Shown: piece by piece, positions 9,247-18,759 of the stretch
How positions within the stretch are numbered: position 1 is the stretch's first letter
Layout: each line of letters opens with the position of its first letter
Source: Tautonia plasticadhaerens
GTDB taxonomy: Bacteria > Planctomycetota > Planctomycetia > Isosphaerales > Isosphaeraceae
Direction: 5' to 3'
NCBI RefSeq assembly: GCF_007752535.1
Contig: NZ_CP036426.1
Span: forward strand, 7,502,001 to 7,566,000
DNA length: 64,000 nt
Notes under the pieces: generated by a model
Databases searched by the model: none
Told to the model about the DNA's origin: nothing
What the model saw: the letters and a program-made list of their open reading frames with translations, nothing else
Position numbers and translations under genes: made by a program

Positions 9247-11280
9247 ATGAGTCGAGCAGTCGCGGTGGTCCTCTGCGTGCTGGGATGCGTCCCCCGGGAA
9301 GCCCCCCGGGCGATCGCCGGGGCGCAGCCCGATCCGGTGGCCGTCGAGTCGCCGGACGGCCGGATCCGGGCCGAGGTCTTCCTCAAGGCGGCTGCCGATG
9401 AGGGTCCTGTGCCCCACTATCGGGTGAGCGTCGACGGCCGACCCGTGGTCCTGGACTCTCCGATCGGGATCGCGCTGGGAGACGGGACGATCCTCGGTGC
9501 CGATTCGGCGATCGAGGGCGTCGAATCGGCCGAGATCGACGAGCGATACCGCCAGCACCCGGGCAAGCGGCGCGAGGTCGTCAACCGGGCCGACGAGGTG
9601 ACGATCTGGTTCCTCGAAGCGGGCCGATCGCAGCGGCGCTGGCAACTCGTCGTCCGGGCCGCCGACGACGGGGTCGCCTACCGCTATCGCTTCCCCGAGC
9701 AACCGGGGTGGGATTCGCTGGTCGTCGCCGAGGAGCGATCGACCTTCACGCTGCCGGAGGGGACCCGGGCCGTGGCCCTCCCCCTGGACGGGTTCGAGAG
9801 CGCCTACGAGGACCGCTATCGCCGCCTCCCCGTCTCGGAGGTGCCGGCCGATTGGCTGATCGGCCTCCCCCTGCTCCTCGAACTCCCCGGCGGGGGACTC
9901 GCGGCGATCACCGAGGCCGACCTGACCGACTACGCCGGCATGTACCTGGTCCGGGGAGACGGCCCCGATCCCCGGCTCGTCTCCCGCCTCTCCCCCCTCC
10001 CCGACGAGCCCGAGGTCGCCGTCCGGGCCGACCTCCCCCACGAGACCCCCTGGCGGGCGATCCTCGTCTCCCCCGACCTGGCCGGGCTCGTCGAGTCGGA
10101 CTTCGTGCTCAACCTGAACGACCCGTGCGCGATCGGCGACGTCTCCTGGATCGAGCCCGGGATGACGACCTTCCCGTGGTGGAACGGCTTCTTCGAGGAG
10201 GGCGTGCCCTTCGAGCCCGGCCTCAACACCGAAACCGCGAAGTATTACATCGACTTCTGCGCCGAGGCCGGGATCCCCTACCATTCCCTCGACGGGATCG
10301 ACAACCTCGCCTGGTACGGCGGCCCGATCCGCCCCTACGAGGGGGCCGGCATCACCGAGGGAGGCGAGGGCCTCGACTTCCAGGAGATCCTCCGCCACGC
10401 CGAATCCAGAGGGGTCCGGATCCGCCTCTGGATGCACTGGGAGGCCGCCCGGGCCCACATGGAGCACGCCTTCCCGCTCTACCGCGAGTGGGGCGTCGAG
10501 GGTGTCATGCTCGACTTCATGAACCGGGACGACCAGGAGATGGTCAACGTCCTCCGGGACGTACTGGAACTGGCGGCGGCCAACCACCTCACCGTCACCC
10601 TGCACGGCGCCTCCAAGCCGACGGGCCTGGAGCGGACGTATCCGAACCTCCTCTCCAGCGAGGCCGTGCTGAACCTCGAATACGACAAGTGGGACCCGAT
10701 GGGCGTGCCCCCCGAGCACGAGCTGACCATCCCCTTCACCCGGATGCTCGCCGGCCCGCTCGACTTCCACCAGGGCTCGTTCCGCACCGTCCCCGTCCCC
10801 GAGTTCGAGCCGAGATACGTGGCCCCGCTCATCATGGGGACGCCCTGCCGGACGCTGGCCTCCTACGTCGTCTTCCAGAACCACCTGCCGATGGTCGCCG
10901 ACTACCCCTCCGCCTACCGGGGCCACCCCGCCCTGCCGGTCCTCGCCTCGATCCCGAGCACCTGGGACGAGACCAAGCTCCTGTCCGGCTCGATCGGCGA
11001 GTCGGTCGTCATCGCCCGACGCCACGGGGAGGACTGGTGGGTCGGCGCCATGACCGATCGAGCGGCCCGAACCCTGTCCATCCCCCTCACCTTCCTCGGC
11101 CCCGGCCGCTTCAAGGCGGACCTCGACCACGATGACCTGGCGGCCCCGTCCCGGCTCTCCCACTCCTCCCGGGAAGTCTCCGCGACGGATCTCCTCGACG
11201 CGGAGCTCGCCCCCTCGGGCGGCGCGATCATCCGGATTTCCCCGTTGGCCTCCGACCGGGAAGGCGCCCGGACTCATTGA
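9247..11280 (+). CDS. Glycoside hydrolase family 97 protein (alpha-glucosidase/galactosidase type)
   Basis: This is a secreted GH97 enzyme of about 677 residues, acting on alpha-linked glucosides or galactosides. The N-terminus from the ATG at 9247 is hydrophobic (AVAVVLCVLGC) and may be a signal peptide with a lipobox-like LGC. An earlier in-frame ATG at 9193 would add 18 polar residues and looks less likely. The N-terminal beta-sandwich (SPDGRIRAEVFL) is followed by the catalytic barrel, including LDGIDNLAWYGG, RIRLWMHWEA, WGVEGVMLDFMNRDDQEMV and LHGASKPTGLERTYPN. The C-terminal Greek-key domain has SFRTVPVPEF and GESVVIARRHGEDWWVGAMT. Inverting or retaining mechanism was not assigned. Four hairpins follow the stop. 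Confidence 0.88.
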   Translation: MSRAVAVVLCVLGCVPREAPRAIAGAQPDPVAVESPDGRIRAEVFLKAAADEGPVPHYRVSVDGRPVVLDSPIGIALGDGTILGADSAIEGVESAEIDERYRQHPGKRREVVNRADEVTIWFLEAGRSQRRWQLVVRAADDGVAYRYRFPEQPGWDSLVVAEERSTFTLPEGTRAVALPLDGFESAYEDRYRRLPVSEVPADWLIGLPLLLELPGGGLAAITEADLTDYAGMYLVRGDGPDPRLVSRLSPLPDEPEVAVRADLPHETPWRAILVSPDLAGLVESDFVLNLNDPCAIGDVSWIEPGMTTFPWWNGFFEEGVPFEPGLNTETAKYYIDFCAEAGIPYHSLDGIDNLAWYGGPIRPYEGAGITEGGEGLDFQEILRHAESRGVRIRLWMHWEAARAHMEHAFPLYREWGVEGVMLDFMNRDDQEMVNVLRDVLELAAANHLTVTLHGASKPTGLERTYPNLLSSEAVLNLEYDKWDPMGVPPEHELTIPFTRMLAGPLDFHQGSFRTVPVPEFEPRYVAPLIMGTPCRTLASYVVFQNHLPMVADYPSAYRGHPALPVLASIPSTWDETKLLSGSIGESVVIARRHGEDWWVGAMTDRAARTLSIPLTFLGPGRFKADLDHDDLAAPSRLSHSSREVSATDLLDAELAPSGGAIIRISPLASDREGARTH

Positions 11281-11611
11281 CCGCCGGACGCTTGAGTCCG
11301 ACCCTCTCCCCCGTCCGCGGGGGAGAGGGTGGTCGGAGGCCGGGTGAGGGGGGACCGGACGACGATCAAGGCCCGGCGAATCCTCGATGACCCCTCACCC
11401 CGGCCCTCTCCCCGCGAGCGGGGAGAGGGGGTCCGTCCCCGACCCTCTCCCCCGTCCTCGGGGGAGAGGGTGGGCGAAGCCCGGGTGAGGGGGGACCGGA
11501 CGACTCGTTAGGCGCTGAAGTCGATCGACGGCCCCTCACCCCGACCCTCTCCCCACTGGTGGGGAGAGGGAGCCGGAACCGATCTTCCGAGGAACATGGC
11601 GAGTGGAACCC
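11281..11611. repeat. Two tandem hairpin modules between convergent genes
   Basis: The gap between the GH97 gene and the convergent amidase gene is filled by four near-identical palindromes at 11301-11330, 11404-11429, 11442-11471 and 11545-11570. All are based on CCCTCTCCCC/GGGGAGAGGG with 4-base loops. They alternate with GGTGAGGGGGGACCGGACGA (about 11343 and 11495) and CCCCTCACCCC (about 11391 and 11532). The region reads as two copies of one roughly 130-bp module, each with two hairpins and itself a larger inverted repeat. It may act as a two-way terminator or be a dispersed palindromic repeat family. Confidence 0.75.
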
Positions 11612-12499
11612 TCAGGAGAGGAACCGCTCCACGATCGGCGTGTAGGCGTCGATCCGACGGTCCCTCAGGAACGGCCAGTGGCGTCGGGTCGTCTCCATGA
11701 GCTTCGGGTCGCACTCGACGACGAGGATCTCCTCGGTGTCGGGCCCAGCCTTGGCGAGGATCCGGCCGAAGGGGTCGGCGAGGAAGGTGCCGCCCCAGAA
11801 CTCAATGCCGCCGGCAGGGTCCCCCTCGTGGCCGATCCGGTTCACCCCGGCGACGTAGACGCCGTTGGCGATCGCGTGGGCCCGCTGCATGGTCATCCAG
11901 GCGTCGGCCTGGGCCTCGCCGTACTCGGCCTTCTCGGCGGGGTGCCAGCCGATCGCGGTGGGGTAGAAGAGGATGTCGGCGCCCCGCAGCGCGGTCAGCC
12001 GGGCGGCCTCGGGGTACCACTGGTCCCAGCAGACGAGCGTCCCGACGTTCGCCCGGCTCGTCTCGAACGACAGGAACCCGAGGTCCCCGGGGGTGAAGTA
12101 GAACTTCTCGTAATAGAGCGGGTCGTCGGGGATGTGCATCTTCCGATATCGGCCCCGGATCGAGCCGTCCGCATCCAGCACCACCGCCGTGTTGTGGTAG
12201 ATCCCCGCCGCCCGGCGCTCGAACAGCGAGGCGACAATCACCATGCCTGTCTCCCTCGCCACGGCCGAGATCGCCTCGGTCGAGGGGCCCGGGATCGGCT
12301 CGGCGAGGTCGAAGTTGGCGTGGTCCTCGACCTGGCAGAAGTACTGCGAGCGGAACAGCTCCGGCAGGCACGCCACCTGGGCCCCCTTCGCCGACGCCTC
12401 CCGGAGGAACTCGCAGGCGCGTCGGAGGTTCTCGTCCGGGTCGGTCGAGCAGCGCATCTGCACGAGTCCGACGGTGAACGGCCGGGACGATCGGCTCAT
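11612..12499 (-). CDS. aguB: N-carbamoylputrescine amidase (nitrilase superfamily)
   Basis: This enzyme hydrolyses N-carbamoylputrescine to putrescine, CO2 and ammonia, completing the agmatine route begun by AguA (6532-7671). It has 295 residues, as expected. The nitrilase triad is clear: E47 in CLPELF, K120 in RKMHIPDD and C157 in LVCWDQWYPE. The sequence between (YYEKFYFTPGD) is characteristic of the carbamoylputrescine/beta-alanine branch. It is the last gene of a leftward run from the processing protease gene, 97 bp after the HAD gene. Confidence 0.92.
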   Translation of the reverse strand: MSRSSRPFTVGLVQMRCSTDPDENLRRACEFLREASAKGAQVACLPELFRSQYFCQVEDHANFDLAEPIPGPSTEAISAVARETGMVIVASLFERRAAGIYHNTAVVLDADGSIRGRYRKMHIPDDPLYYEKFYFTPGDLGFLSFETSRANVGTLVCWDQWYPEAARLTALRGADILFYPTAIGWHPAEKAEYGEAQADAWMTMQRAHAIANGVYVAGVNRIGHEGDPAGGIEFWGGTFLADPFGRILAKAGPDTEEILVVECDPKLMETTRRHWPFLRDRRIDAYTPIVERFLS

Positions 12500-12596
12500 C
12501 AGGGGGGCTCCGTCTGAGGATGGGTCGATTCGATTTCGCCCATCGTAACACGATCCAGGCGGCCCCGAGCAGGGGTCCCGGCCTCCCCCCCCTCCC

Positions 12597-13310
12597 TCAG
12601 CCGACCACCGCGGCGGCCAGCGAGACGAGGTCGGGGAACACGCCCGGCCTCGGCCCCACCCGGCCGGATCGGTCGATCAACGCCGCGGAGAGCCCGGCGC
12701 GTCGGGCCCCGGCGTCGTCGTTCTCGGGGTCGTCGCCGACCGAGAGGACGACAGGGGGGGGCAACTCCAGGCGGTCGCAGGCGGCCCGGTAGAACGACGG
12801 GTGCGGCTTCCGGTAGCCGACCTCCGAGGAGATGACGACCGAATCGGCCAGCGGCTCCAGCCCGGGCAGCCCCCGGAGCACCTGGCGGAGCCGGCCGTCG
12901 AAGTTCGAACCCACCCGGACCGCCAGGCCCGCCTCCCGGAGCAACCCCACCGCCGGGATCACGTCGTCGAAGCACCGCCATGCGTCGGGGCGGCCGAAGT
13001 GCTCCCAGAGTTCCAGGAACGCCCGATCCGGCTCGGCGAGGCCCGGCAAGACCCCCCCGACGATCCGCCGCCAGCGGCGATACTCGATCGACTCGTCCGT
13101 GACCATCGGCCCCCGCAGGTCGTCCAGCTCGTCGCGGCGGAAGTGTTCCTTGAACCGGCGGCGGACCTCCCCCGTCTCGACCTCCAACCCCTGCCGCCTC
13201 GCCGCCCCCGCGTACACCTCGGCCACCGAGGGTGCCGGGTCGATCAACGTCCCCACGGCATCCAGGATGACCGCCCGGACCCCCTCGTAGCCGGTCCCCG
13301 ACCGCTCCAT
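12597..13310 (-). CDS. HAD superfamily hydrolase (subfamily IA type)
   Basis: This 237-residue phosphatase-like HAD protein has motif I as ILDAVGTLIDP, a form with a single Asp plus Val that is seen in the HDHD3/REG-2-like branch. Motif II is VRVGSNFDG, a conserved Lys lies in GYRKPHPSFY, and motif IV is SVGDDPENDDAGARRAG. A cap domain fills residues about 25-110. The ATG at 13310 is chosen because the DAVGT motif then lies near residue 20. Substrate is unknown. It sits between tsaD and aguB on the same strand. Confidence 0.82.
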   Translation of the reverse strand: MERSGTGYEGVRAVILDAVGTLIDPAPSVAEVYAGAARRQGLEVETGEVRRRFKEHFRRDELDDLRGPMVTDESIEYRRWRRIVGGVLPGLAEPDRAFLELWEHFGRPDAWRCFDDVIPAVGLLREAGLAVRVGSNFDGRLRQVLRGLPGLEPLADSVVISSEVGYRKPHPSFYRAACDRLELPPPVVLSVGDDPENDDAGARRAGLSAALIDRSGRVGPRPGVFPDLVSLAAAVVG

Positions 13311-13440
13311 GCCGAACCCTCGCACCGGGCCACCACCCGACAAAATCCCCCCAATCCAACCATTTTGGACGGTCAACCCCGGATCGGGAAGGGCACCGCC
13401 GCGGCCCGATGCGGCCAGAATTGGCGGTGTGCCCGAGCCT

Positions 13441-14514
13441 TCAGCCTCGGGACGGGCGGACGAGGCCGGCGGTGACGTCGACGTCGAGGTCGGCGACCTG
13501 GCCGGCGGCGAGCTTGGGGAACGCGACGCCGAGCATGGCGGCGTTGTCGGTGCAGAGGGACATCGGAGGGACGAACAGGGCCACGCCCTCCTCGGCGGCC
13601 ATCGCCGAGATCCGGTCCCGGAACCGGCCGTTCGCCGCCACCCCGCCGCCGATCCCGAGCCGGGCCAGGCCCGTCTGTTTCAACGCCTGGCGACACTTGG
13701 CGACGAGCACGTCGACCACCGCCTCCTGGAAGCTCGCCGCCAAGTCGGCCACGACCTCGGGGGCGGGGATGCCGGGGTCGGACCCGGCCCGGCCCCGGGA
13801 GTCCTGCCCCCTGATCGCGTAGAGCACCGCCGTCTTCAGCCCGGAGAAGCTGAAGGCGATCCGATCGTCCCGCAGGAAGGCCCTCGGGAATTCATATGCC
13901 TTCGGGTTTCCCGACCGGGCGGCCCGCTCCACGCCCGGGCCGCCGGGGTAGCCCAGGCCGAGCAGGCCGGCGACCTTGTCGAACGCCTCACCGGCCGCGT
14001 CGTCGATCGTCCCGCCGCGCAAACCCGCCTCGATCGGCCCCCGGCATTCGAACAGGCTGGTGTGGCCGCCGGAGACGACCAGGCCGACGCAGGGGTAGAC
14101 CTCCCGATCCGGCTCGGCGAGCTGACAGGCGTAGAGGTGCGCCTCCAGGTGGTCGACCGCCACCAGCGGCACGCCCAGCGCCAGGGCCAGGGTCTTCGCC
14201 GCCGTCAGGCCGACCACGAGCGACCCGACCAGCCCCGGCCTCGTCGCCACCGCCACCGCCCCGATCTCCCCGAGGGTCACCCCCGCCCTCCGCAACGCCT
14301 CGTCCACGATCGGCAGGAGCTGCCGGACGTGCTCCCTCGACGCGATCTCCGGCACCACGCCGCCGAACCGGTCGTGCAGGTCCACCTGGGACGCCACCAC
14401 GCTCGACCGCACCCTCGGCACCCCGACCGCCGGGGGCCTCGGCCCTTCCAGCACGGCGGCGCCGGTCTCGTCGCAGGTGGTCTCGATGGCGAGCAGCAGG
14501 AGGGGGTCGGTCAC
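13441..14514 (-). CDS. tsaD: tRNA N6-adenosine threonylcarbamoyltransferase
   Basis: This enzyme transfers the threonylcarbamoyl group to A37 of ANN-decoding tRNAs (t6A) in the cytoplasm, working with TsaB, TsaE and TsaC/Sua5, none of which is in the window. It has 357 residues. Kae1/TsaD signatures are ETTCDETGAAV, SSVVASQVDLHDRFGGVVPEIASREH, GLVGSLVVGLTAAK, the metal-binding HLEAH (H122, H126), VVSGGHTSL and GGVAANGRFR. It lies 12 bp after the unknown 297-residue gene, so the two are probably translated from one message. Confidence 0.95.
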   Translation of the reverse strand: MTDPLLLLAIETTCDETGAAVLEGPRPPAVGVPRVRSSVVASQVDLHDRFGGVVPEIASREHVRQLLPIVDEALRRAGVTLGEIGAVAVATRPGLVGSLVVGLTAAKTLALALGVPLVAVDHLEAHLYACQLAEPDREVYPCVGLVVSGGHTSLFECRGPIEAGLRGGTIDDAAGEAFDKVAGLLGLGYPGGPGVERAARSGNPKAYEFPRAFLRDDRIAFSFSGLKTAVLYAIRGQDSRGRAGSDPGIPAPEVVADLAASFQEAVVDVLVAKCRQALKQTGLARLGIGGGVAANGRFRDRISAMAAEEGVALFVPPMSLCTDNAAMLGVAFPKLAAGQVADLDVDVTAGLVRPSRG

Positions 14515-14526
14515 GGTGGCGTCCGG

Positions 14527-15420
14527 TCAGGGAGTCGAGGGGCCGGGCATCGGGGAAGGGATGGGCCGGAGCCGATAGTGGAGCCTCAGGAAGGTCAGGC
14601 CCCGGAACCTGAGCACGTGATCGGCCCGCACCGCGTCGTCCTCGCCCGGGTAGACGTGAATCCGCTCCCGCATCGAGGCGACGTATCGGGCCCGGAGGAG
14701 GCCCGGCCCGTCGTCGACGGTGAAGTAGAAGCCGGGATCGCCGAATCGCTCCCCCTCGGAGACGACCGAGAAGGAGCCGTCCGGGTGCGCCTCGGGCCGC
14801 ATCAGCACGATCGCATTCCCGTTCGGCAGCGGGAAGACGACCTTCACGCAAGGGCCCCGGCGTCCGGGGACGTGTCCCAGCGAATAGCTGCCCGCGTAGA
14901 GCACGTCGCCGCTGGCCACCAGCCGGCGGACCCAGGCCGTGTGCCGGACCTCCCCCGAGGCCGGGTCGACCAGCTGGAGCACCTCGCTGGTCACCCCCCG
15001 GCTCGTGTCCAGGCCGCCGAGCGGGACGTTGAGCTGCTGGAGCCTCCGGCTGAAGAGCGTGGCGAGCATCCCGCCGAACGGGCGGAACCAGCCGCTCCAC
15101 TGGGCCCAGGAGTCCAGTTCGTACGCCCCGGCCCGCTCGTAGAAGTCGGCCACGGCCGGGGAGACGGCCGCCGGGTCGAAGTCGGGAGCGGCCAGGGCGT
15201 CGAAGTCGGGCAGGAGCCCGAGGTCGGCCCCCCGGCGGATCTCCAGGCCTTCGCGCCCGGCCAGCTCCTCGAAGAAGCCGGCCCCGATCCCCCGGGTCCG
15301 GCCGATCGGCCCGGCCAGCCACGGTGCGTCGGCCAGCGCGATCCTACGGCCGGTCGCCCAGACCCAGCATTGCGTGAGCCAGTCGACCAGGTTTCCTCGC
15401 CTGTCGCCGAGCCAGGGCAT
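14527..15420 (-). CDS. Hypothetical protein between ctp and tsaD
   Basis: This 297-residue protein is not assigned to any family. It has an aromatic-rich N-terminus (WLGDRRGNLVDWLTQCWVWATGRR) without a true signal peptide, a helical middle (about 60-120), and a beta-rich second half with SGDVLYAGSYSLGHVPGRRGPCVKVVFPLPNGNAIVLMRPE. The last ends FRGLTFLRLHYRLRPI. The chosen ATG at 15420 gives the complete conserved-looking region; the open frame upstream is low complexity. It lies 65 bp downstream of the processing-protease gene and 12 bp before tsaD. Codon use matches its neighbours, so it is a real gene of unknown function. Confidence 0.7.
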   Translation of the reverse strand: MPWLGDRRGNLVDWLTQCWVWATGRRIALADAPWLAGPIGRTRGIGAGFFEELAGREGLEIRRGADLGLLPDFDALAAPDFDPAAVSPAVADFYERAGAYELDSWAQWSGWFRPFGGMLATLFSRRLQQLNVPLGGLDTSRGVTSEVLQLVDPASGEVRHTAWVRRLVASGDVLYAGSYSLGHVPGRRGPCVKVVFPLPNGNAIVLMRPEAHPDGSFSVVSEGERFGDPGFYFTVDDGPGLLRARYVASMRERIHVYPGEDDAVRADHVLRFRGLTFLRLHYRLRPIPSPMPGPSTP

Positions 15421-15485
15421 GAGTCGGACAGCCGGTGGGGGAGGGTTCGGGAGCCGTGGTTCTCCTCGTCGACCTCGGTCCGGGC

Positions 15486-16856
15486 TCAGGCGGCGGCGTC
15501 TTTCCGCTCGCCGTCGACCTCGTCCTCGGCGTCCTCCCCCTGTGCCTGGTCGTCCAACTCGGAGTGCAGGACTTCCAACGCCTTGTCCAGCTGGCGGTCG
15601 GGCGGCGGGTCGGCGTCGTCGTTCTCGTCGCCTTCGATGCGACGGGCGATCCGGGAGGTGACGTCCTTGCGGCGCCGGGCCAGCTCCCAGCGGGCGTATT
15701 CCTCGGGGGAGAGCTCGACGGCGAGGCCTTCGCTCGGGGAGACGCCCCACTCGTCCTCCTCCGTCGCGTCGGGGAACTTGTGGATGTTCCCGCCCGAGGG
15801 GCGGAAGTAGCTCTCGACGGTCAGCTTCAGGAAGCTGGTGCCCCCCTCCAGGGGGATGATGTTCTGCACCGAGCCCTTGCCGAAGGAACGCTCCCCCACC
15901 ACCTTCGCCCGGCCGGCGTCCTGCAGGCAGGCCGAGACGATCTCGGCGGCCGAGGCCGAGTGCTGGTTGACCATCACCACCATCGGGAAGCCGGTGGAGG
16001 TGCCGTCGGCGTTGGCCAGGAACCGGCGCTCCCGGGTGTTGCGGCCCCTGGTGCTGACGATCACCCCGCCGTCGACGAACAGGTCGGACACCTCGACCGC
16101 CGCCGAGAGCAGGCCGCCGGGGTTGGTCCGCAGGTCGAGGATCAGCCCCCGCATCCCCTCGCCCTTGAGCTGGGTCAGGGCCGCCCGGACGTCCTCGGCG
16201 GTCGTCTGGTAGAAGCTACTGATGCGGATGTAGCCGACCTTGGCCTCGGGGTCGATGAAGTACTCCCACGAGTCGTCCGGCCGACGCTCGACGCCCAGCA
16301 CGCTCTCCGAGGCGATCACCTCCCGGGTCACCTCCAGCGTCTCGGCCTTCTCGCTGCCGGGGTGCAGCACGTTGAGCGTCACCGCGGTGCCGGGGCGCCC
16401 CTGCAGCAGTTCCACGGCCTTGTCCTGGGTGATCCCCTCGGTCGACTCGCCGTCGACCTCCAGGATCAGGTCGCCGGCCAGCACGCCCGCCTCGTACGCC
16501 GGCGTGCCGATCAGCGGGGCGAGCACCTTGAGCCGCTTGCTCCTGGCGTCGACCTCCACCTGGATGCCGATCCCGGTGAAGCTGCCCTCGAAGGTGCGCT
16601 GGAACTGCTTCCACTCGGCCTCGCTGTAATACGTCGAGTGCGGGTCGAGGCTCTGGAGCATCCCCTGGAGCGCCGCCTCCAGCAGCTCCCGGCGGGGGAC
16701 CTCCCGGACGTAGTTCGACTCGACCTGCTCGACGGCGTCGACGAAGATGCCGTAGAGCTCCAGCATCTCGTCCTTCGAGTCGCCCCGGCTGCTCTGCCAG
16801 CAGACGACCGAGGCGAGGCCGACGGCCGCGATGGCCACCAGGTTGCGGTGCGGCAT
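15486..16856 (-). CDS. S41 family C-terminal processing peptidase
   Basis: This is a 456-residue tail-specific protease. The N-terminal hydrophobic stretch (LVAIAAVGLASVVCW, 6-20) should anchor or export it. A PDZ domain spans about 90-165 (GSFTGIGIQVEV to GRPGTAVTLNVLHPG). The S41 catalytic domain follows, with Ser302 in QHSASAAE and Lys327 in RSFGKGSVQ in the expected Ser/Lys dyad spacing. A charged, possibly coiled C-terminal tail (about 410-456) is rich in Glu, Asp and Gln. The ATG at 16856 has GGAGG upstream. It heads a leftward gene run and is divergent from the histidine kinase at 17033. Confidence 0.92.
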   Translation of the reverse strand: MPHRNLVAIAAVGLASVVCWQSSRGDSKDEMLELYGIFVDAVEQVESNYVREVPRRELLEAALQGMLQSLDPHSTYYSEAEWKQFQRTFEGSFTGIGIQVEVDARSKRLKVLAPLIGTPAYEAGVLAGDLILEVDGESTEGITQDKAVELLQGRPGTAVTLNVLHPGSEKAETLEVTREVIASESVLGVERRPDDSWEYFIDPEAKVGYIRISSFYQTTAEDVRAALTQLKGEGMRGLILDLRTNPGGLLSAAVEVSDLFVDGGVIVSTRGRNTRERRFLANADGTSTGFPMVVMVNQHSASAAEIVSACLQDAGRAKVVGERSFGKGSVQNIIPLEGGTSFLKLTVESYFRPSGGNIHKFPDATEEDEWGVSPSEGLAVELSPEEYARWELARRRKDVTSRIARRIEGDENDDADPPPDRQLDKALEVLHSELDDQAQGEDAEDEVDGERKDAAA

Positions 16857-17032
16857 GGGCCGGGATCCTCCGTGCGAGGCGGGGGTCGGGCGGGCCTCGG
16901 CGGCGCCGGGCCGGGCGGCCCGGGCGCCGATTCGGCGGCGGGGGTGGTCCACAATCGGGACCGGACTCGTTAATATCGTAGTCTCAGTCCATCGGGTCGG
17001 GCAAGCGGTCGGGTCGAGGGAGGTCGGTCGTC

Positions 17033-18543
17033 ATGGAGGAGGATCGGACGAGCCGGGCGATCCCCGAGGTGGGCTCGCTCGGCGAGGCGGAGGTCGATCG
17101 GCTCCGACGCGCGATCAACGGCTCGACCGAGGGGCTCTGGGAGTGGGACGTGCCCACCGGCATGGTCTGGCTCTCCCCCCGGTCCGCCGCCCTGCTGGCC
17201 GACGGCTCGGCCCCCCCCCGCCGACCTGGGACGCCGTGCTCGACCGGCTGCACCCGGACGACTCTCCCGCGTTCCGGGAGGCGTTGGGCGTGGCGGCCGA
17301 CCGCGGCGAGCTCGACGTCTCGTTCCGCCTCCAACGATCGGCCGGCGACCGCTGGTTCCGGGTCCGGGGCGCGTCCCCCGGCGGCGACGGCCCGGTCCTC
17401 ACCCTCGCCGGCTCGATCCTGGACATCGACGAGCTCCGCCGCATCCAGGACCGCAACGCCTACCACGCCGCCATCGTCGAGTCGGCCGACGACGCCATCA
17501 TCGGCCTCGACCGCGACGCCGCCATCGTCGCCTGGAACGGCGGCGCCACCCGGCTCTTCGGTCGGGAGCCCGCCGAGGTCCTCGGCCAGCCCGTCTCGGC
17601 GCTGGCCCCCTGGGTCCGGCTCGACCTCATGCCCGATTTGATCCCCCGGGCCCTCCGGGGAGAGTCCGTCTCCCACCAGATCGTCGAGCACCGCCGGGAG
17701 GGGGGCGACCGCCAGGAGTTCGCCCTGACCCTCGGCCCCGTGCGGGACGCCGGGGGGGAGCTGGTCGGCGCCTCCCTCATCGCCCGGGACGTGACCGGCC
17801 GGCGCGCCATGGAACGCCGGCTCGTCGCCGCCGGCCGGGACCTCCGGCGCCGGAGCGACGAGCTGGAGCAGTTCGTCTACACCGTCTCCCACGACCTGAA
17901 GAGCCCGCTGGTCACCTGCACCGGCTACGTCGGCCTGCTGGAGGAGGACCTCCAGGCCGGCGACTCCGAGGCGGCCGTCGACTCGGCCCGTCGCGTCCGC
18001 AACGCCGTCACCCGGATGAGCCGGCTGATCGACGACCTGCTGGAGCTGAGCCGGATCGGCCGCGCCGAGGGCCCTCCGAAGCGGCTCGACCTGCCCCGCC
18101 TCGCCGCCGAGCTGGCCGAGATGATGGGTCCCCGCTTCGAGGAACTCCGGGCCCGGCTGGAGGTCGCCCCCGGGCTGCCCGAGGCCGTCTTCGCCGACGA
18201 GCGGGACCTCTCCCGGGCCCTGGAGAACCTGCTGGAGAACGCGTTGAAGTACGCCTGCGACGGCCCCGGCTCGGTCGTCACCCTCGGCGGCCGGTCCGAG
18301 GACGGCCAGACCCTGCTCTACGTCCGGGACTCGGGCCCGGGCATCTCCCCCGACTACCACCAGAAGATTTTCGGCCTGTTCCAGCGGCTCGACGTCTCGA
18401 AGCCCGGCACGGGGGTCGGCCTCGCCTCGGTGGCCAAGGTCGCCTCGGTGCTCGGCGGCCGGGCCTGGGTCGACTCCGAGCCGGGCCGGGGCGCCACCTT
18501 CTGGCTCTCCCTGCCCGAGCCGACGGCCGGGGACCGCGAGTGA
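17033..18543 (+). CDS. PAS sensor histidine kinase, frame broken at a C9 run
   Basis: This is a cytoplasmic PAS-PAS-HisKA-HATPase kinase of about 500 residues, read in two frames. Translation from the ATG at 17033 (MEEDRTSRAIPEV) gives the first half of a PAS domain (GLWEWDVPTGMVWLSPRSAALLADG). It must switch frame at the nine Cs at 17211-17219 to continue as TWDAVLDRLHPDDSPAFREAL, matching the second half of that PAS. One extra C would restore the frame. The second PAS (AIVESADDAIIGLDRDAAIVAWN), H-box (VSHDLKSPL), N-box (NLLENALKYA) and G-boxes (DSGPGIS, GTGVGLA) are intact. The cause may be sequencing error, slippage, phase variation or inactivation. The receiver at 18760 is a likely partner. 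Confidence 0.75.
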
Positions 18544-18759
18544 CCCCCCGGTCGCAGCCGGCCCCCCCGGACGGCCCACCTCCGTCCCGTCCCCCTCCCA
18601 CCGCCCCGGACGCCCGGCCACCGCCGTCGCCCCGACGCCCCGACGCCCCGACGCCCCCGGCCCGGGATCATGCATCTGGAATTCCCTCCCCCAGATCGAA
18701 CATCATACGTCCACCCTCGTAGGACTGATCCCGACGACGCCACCGAGGACCGATCGACG

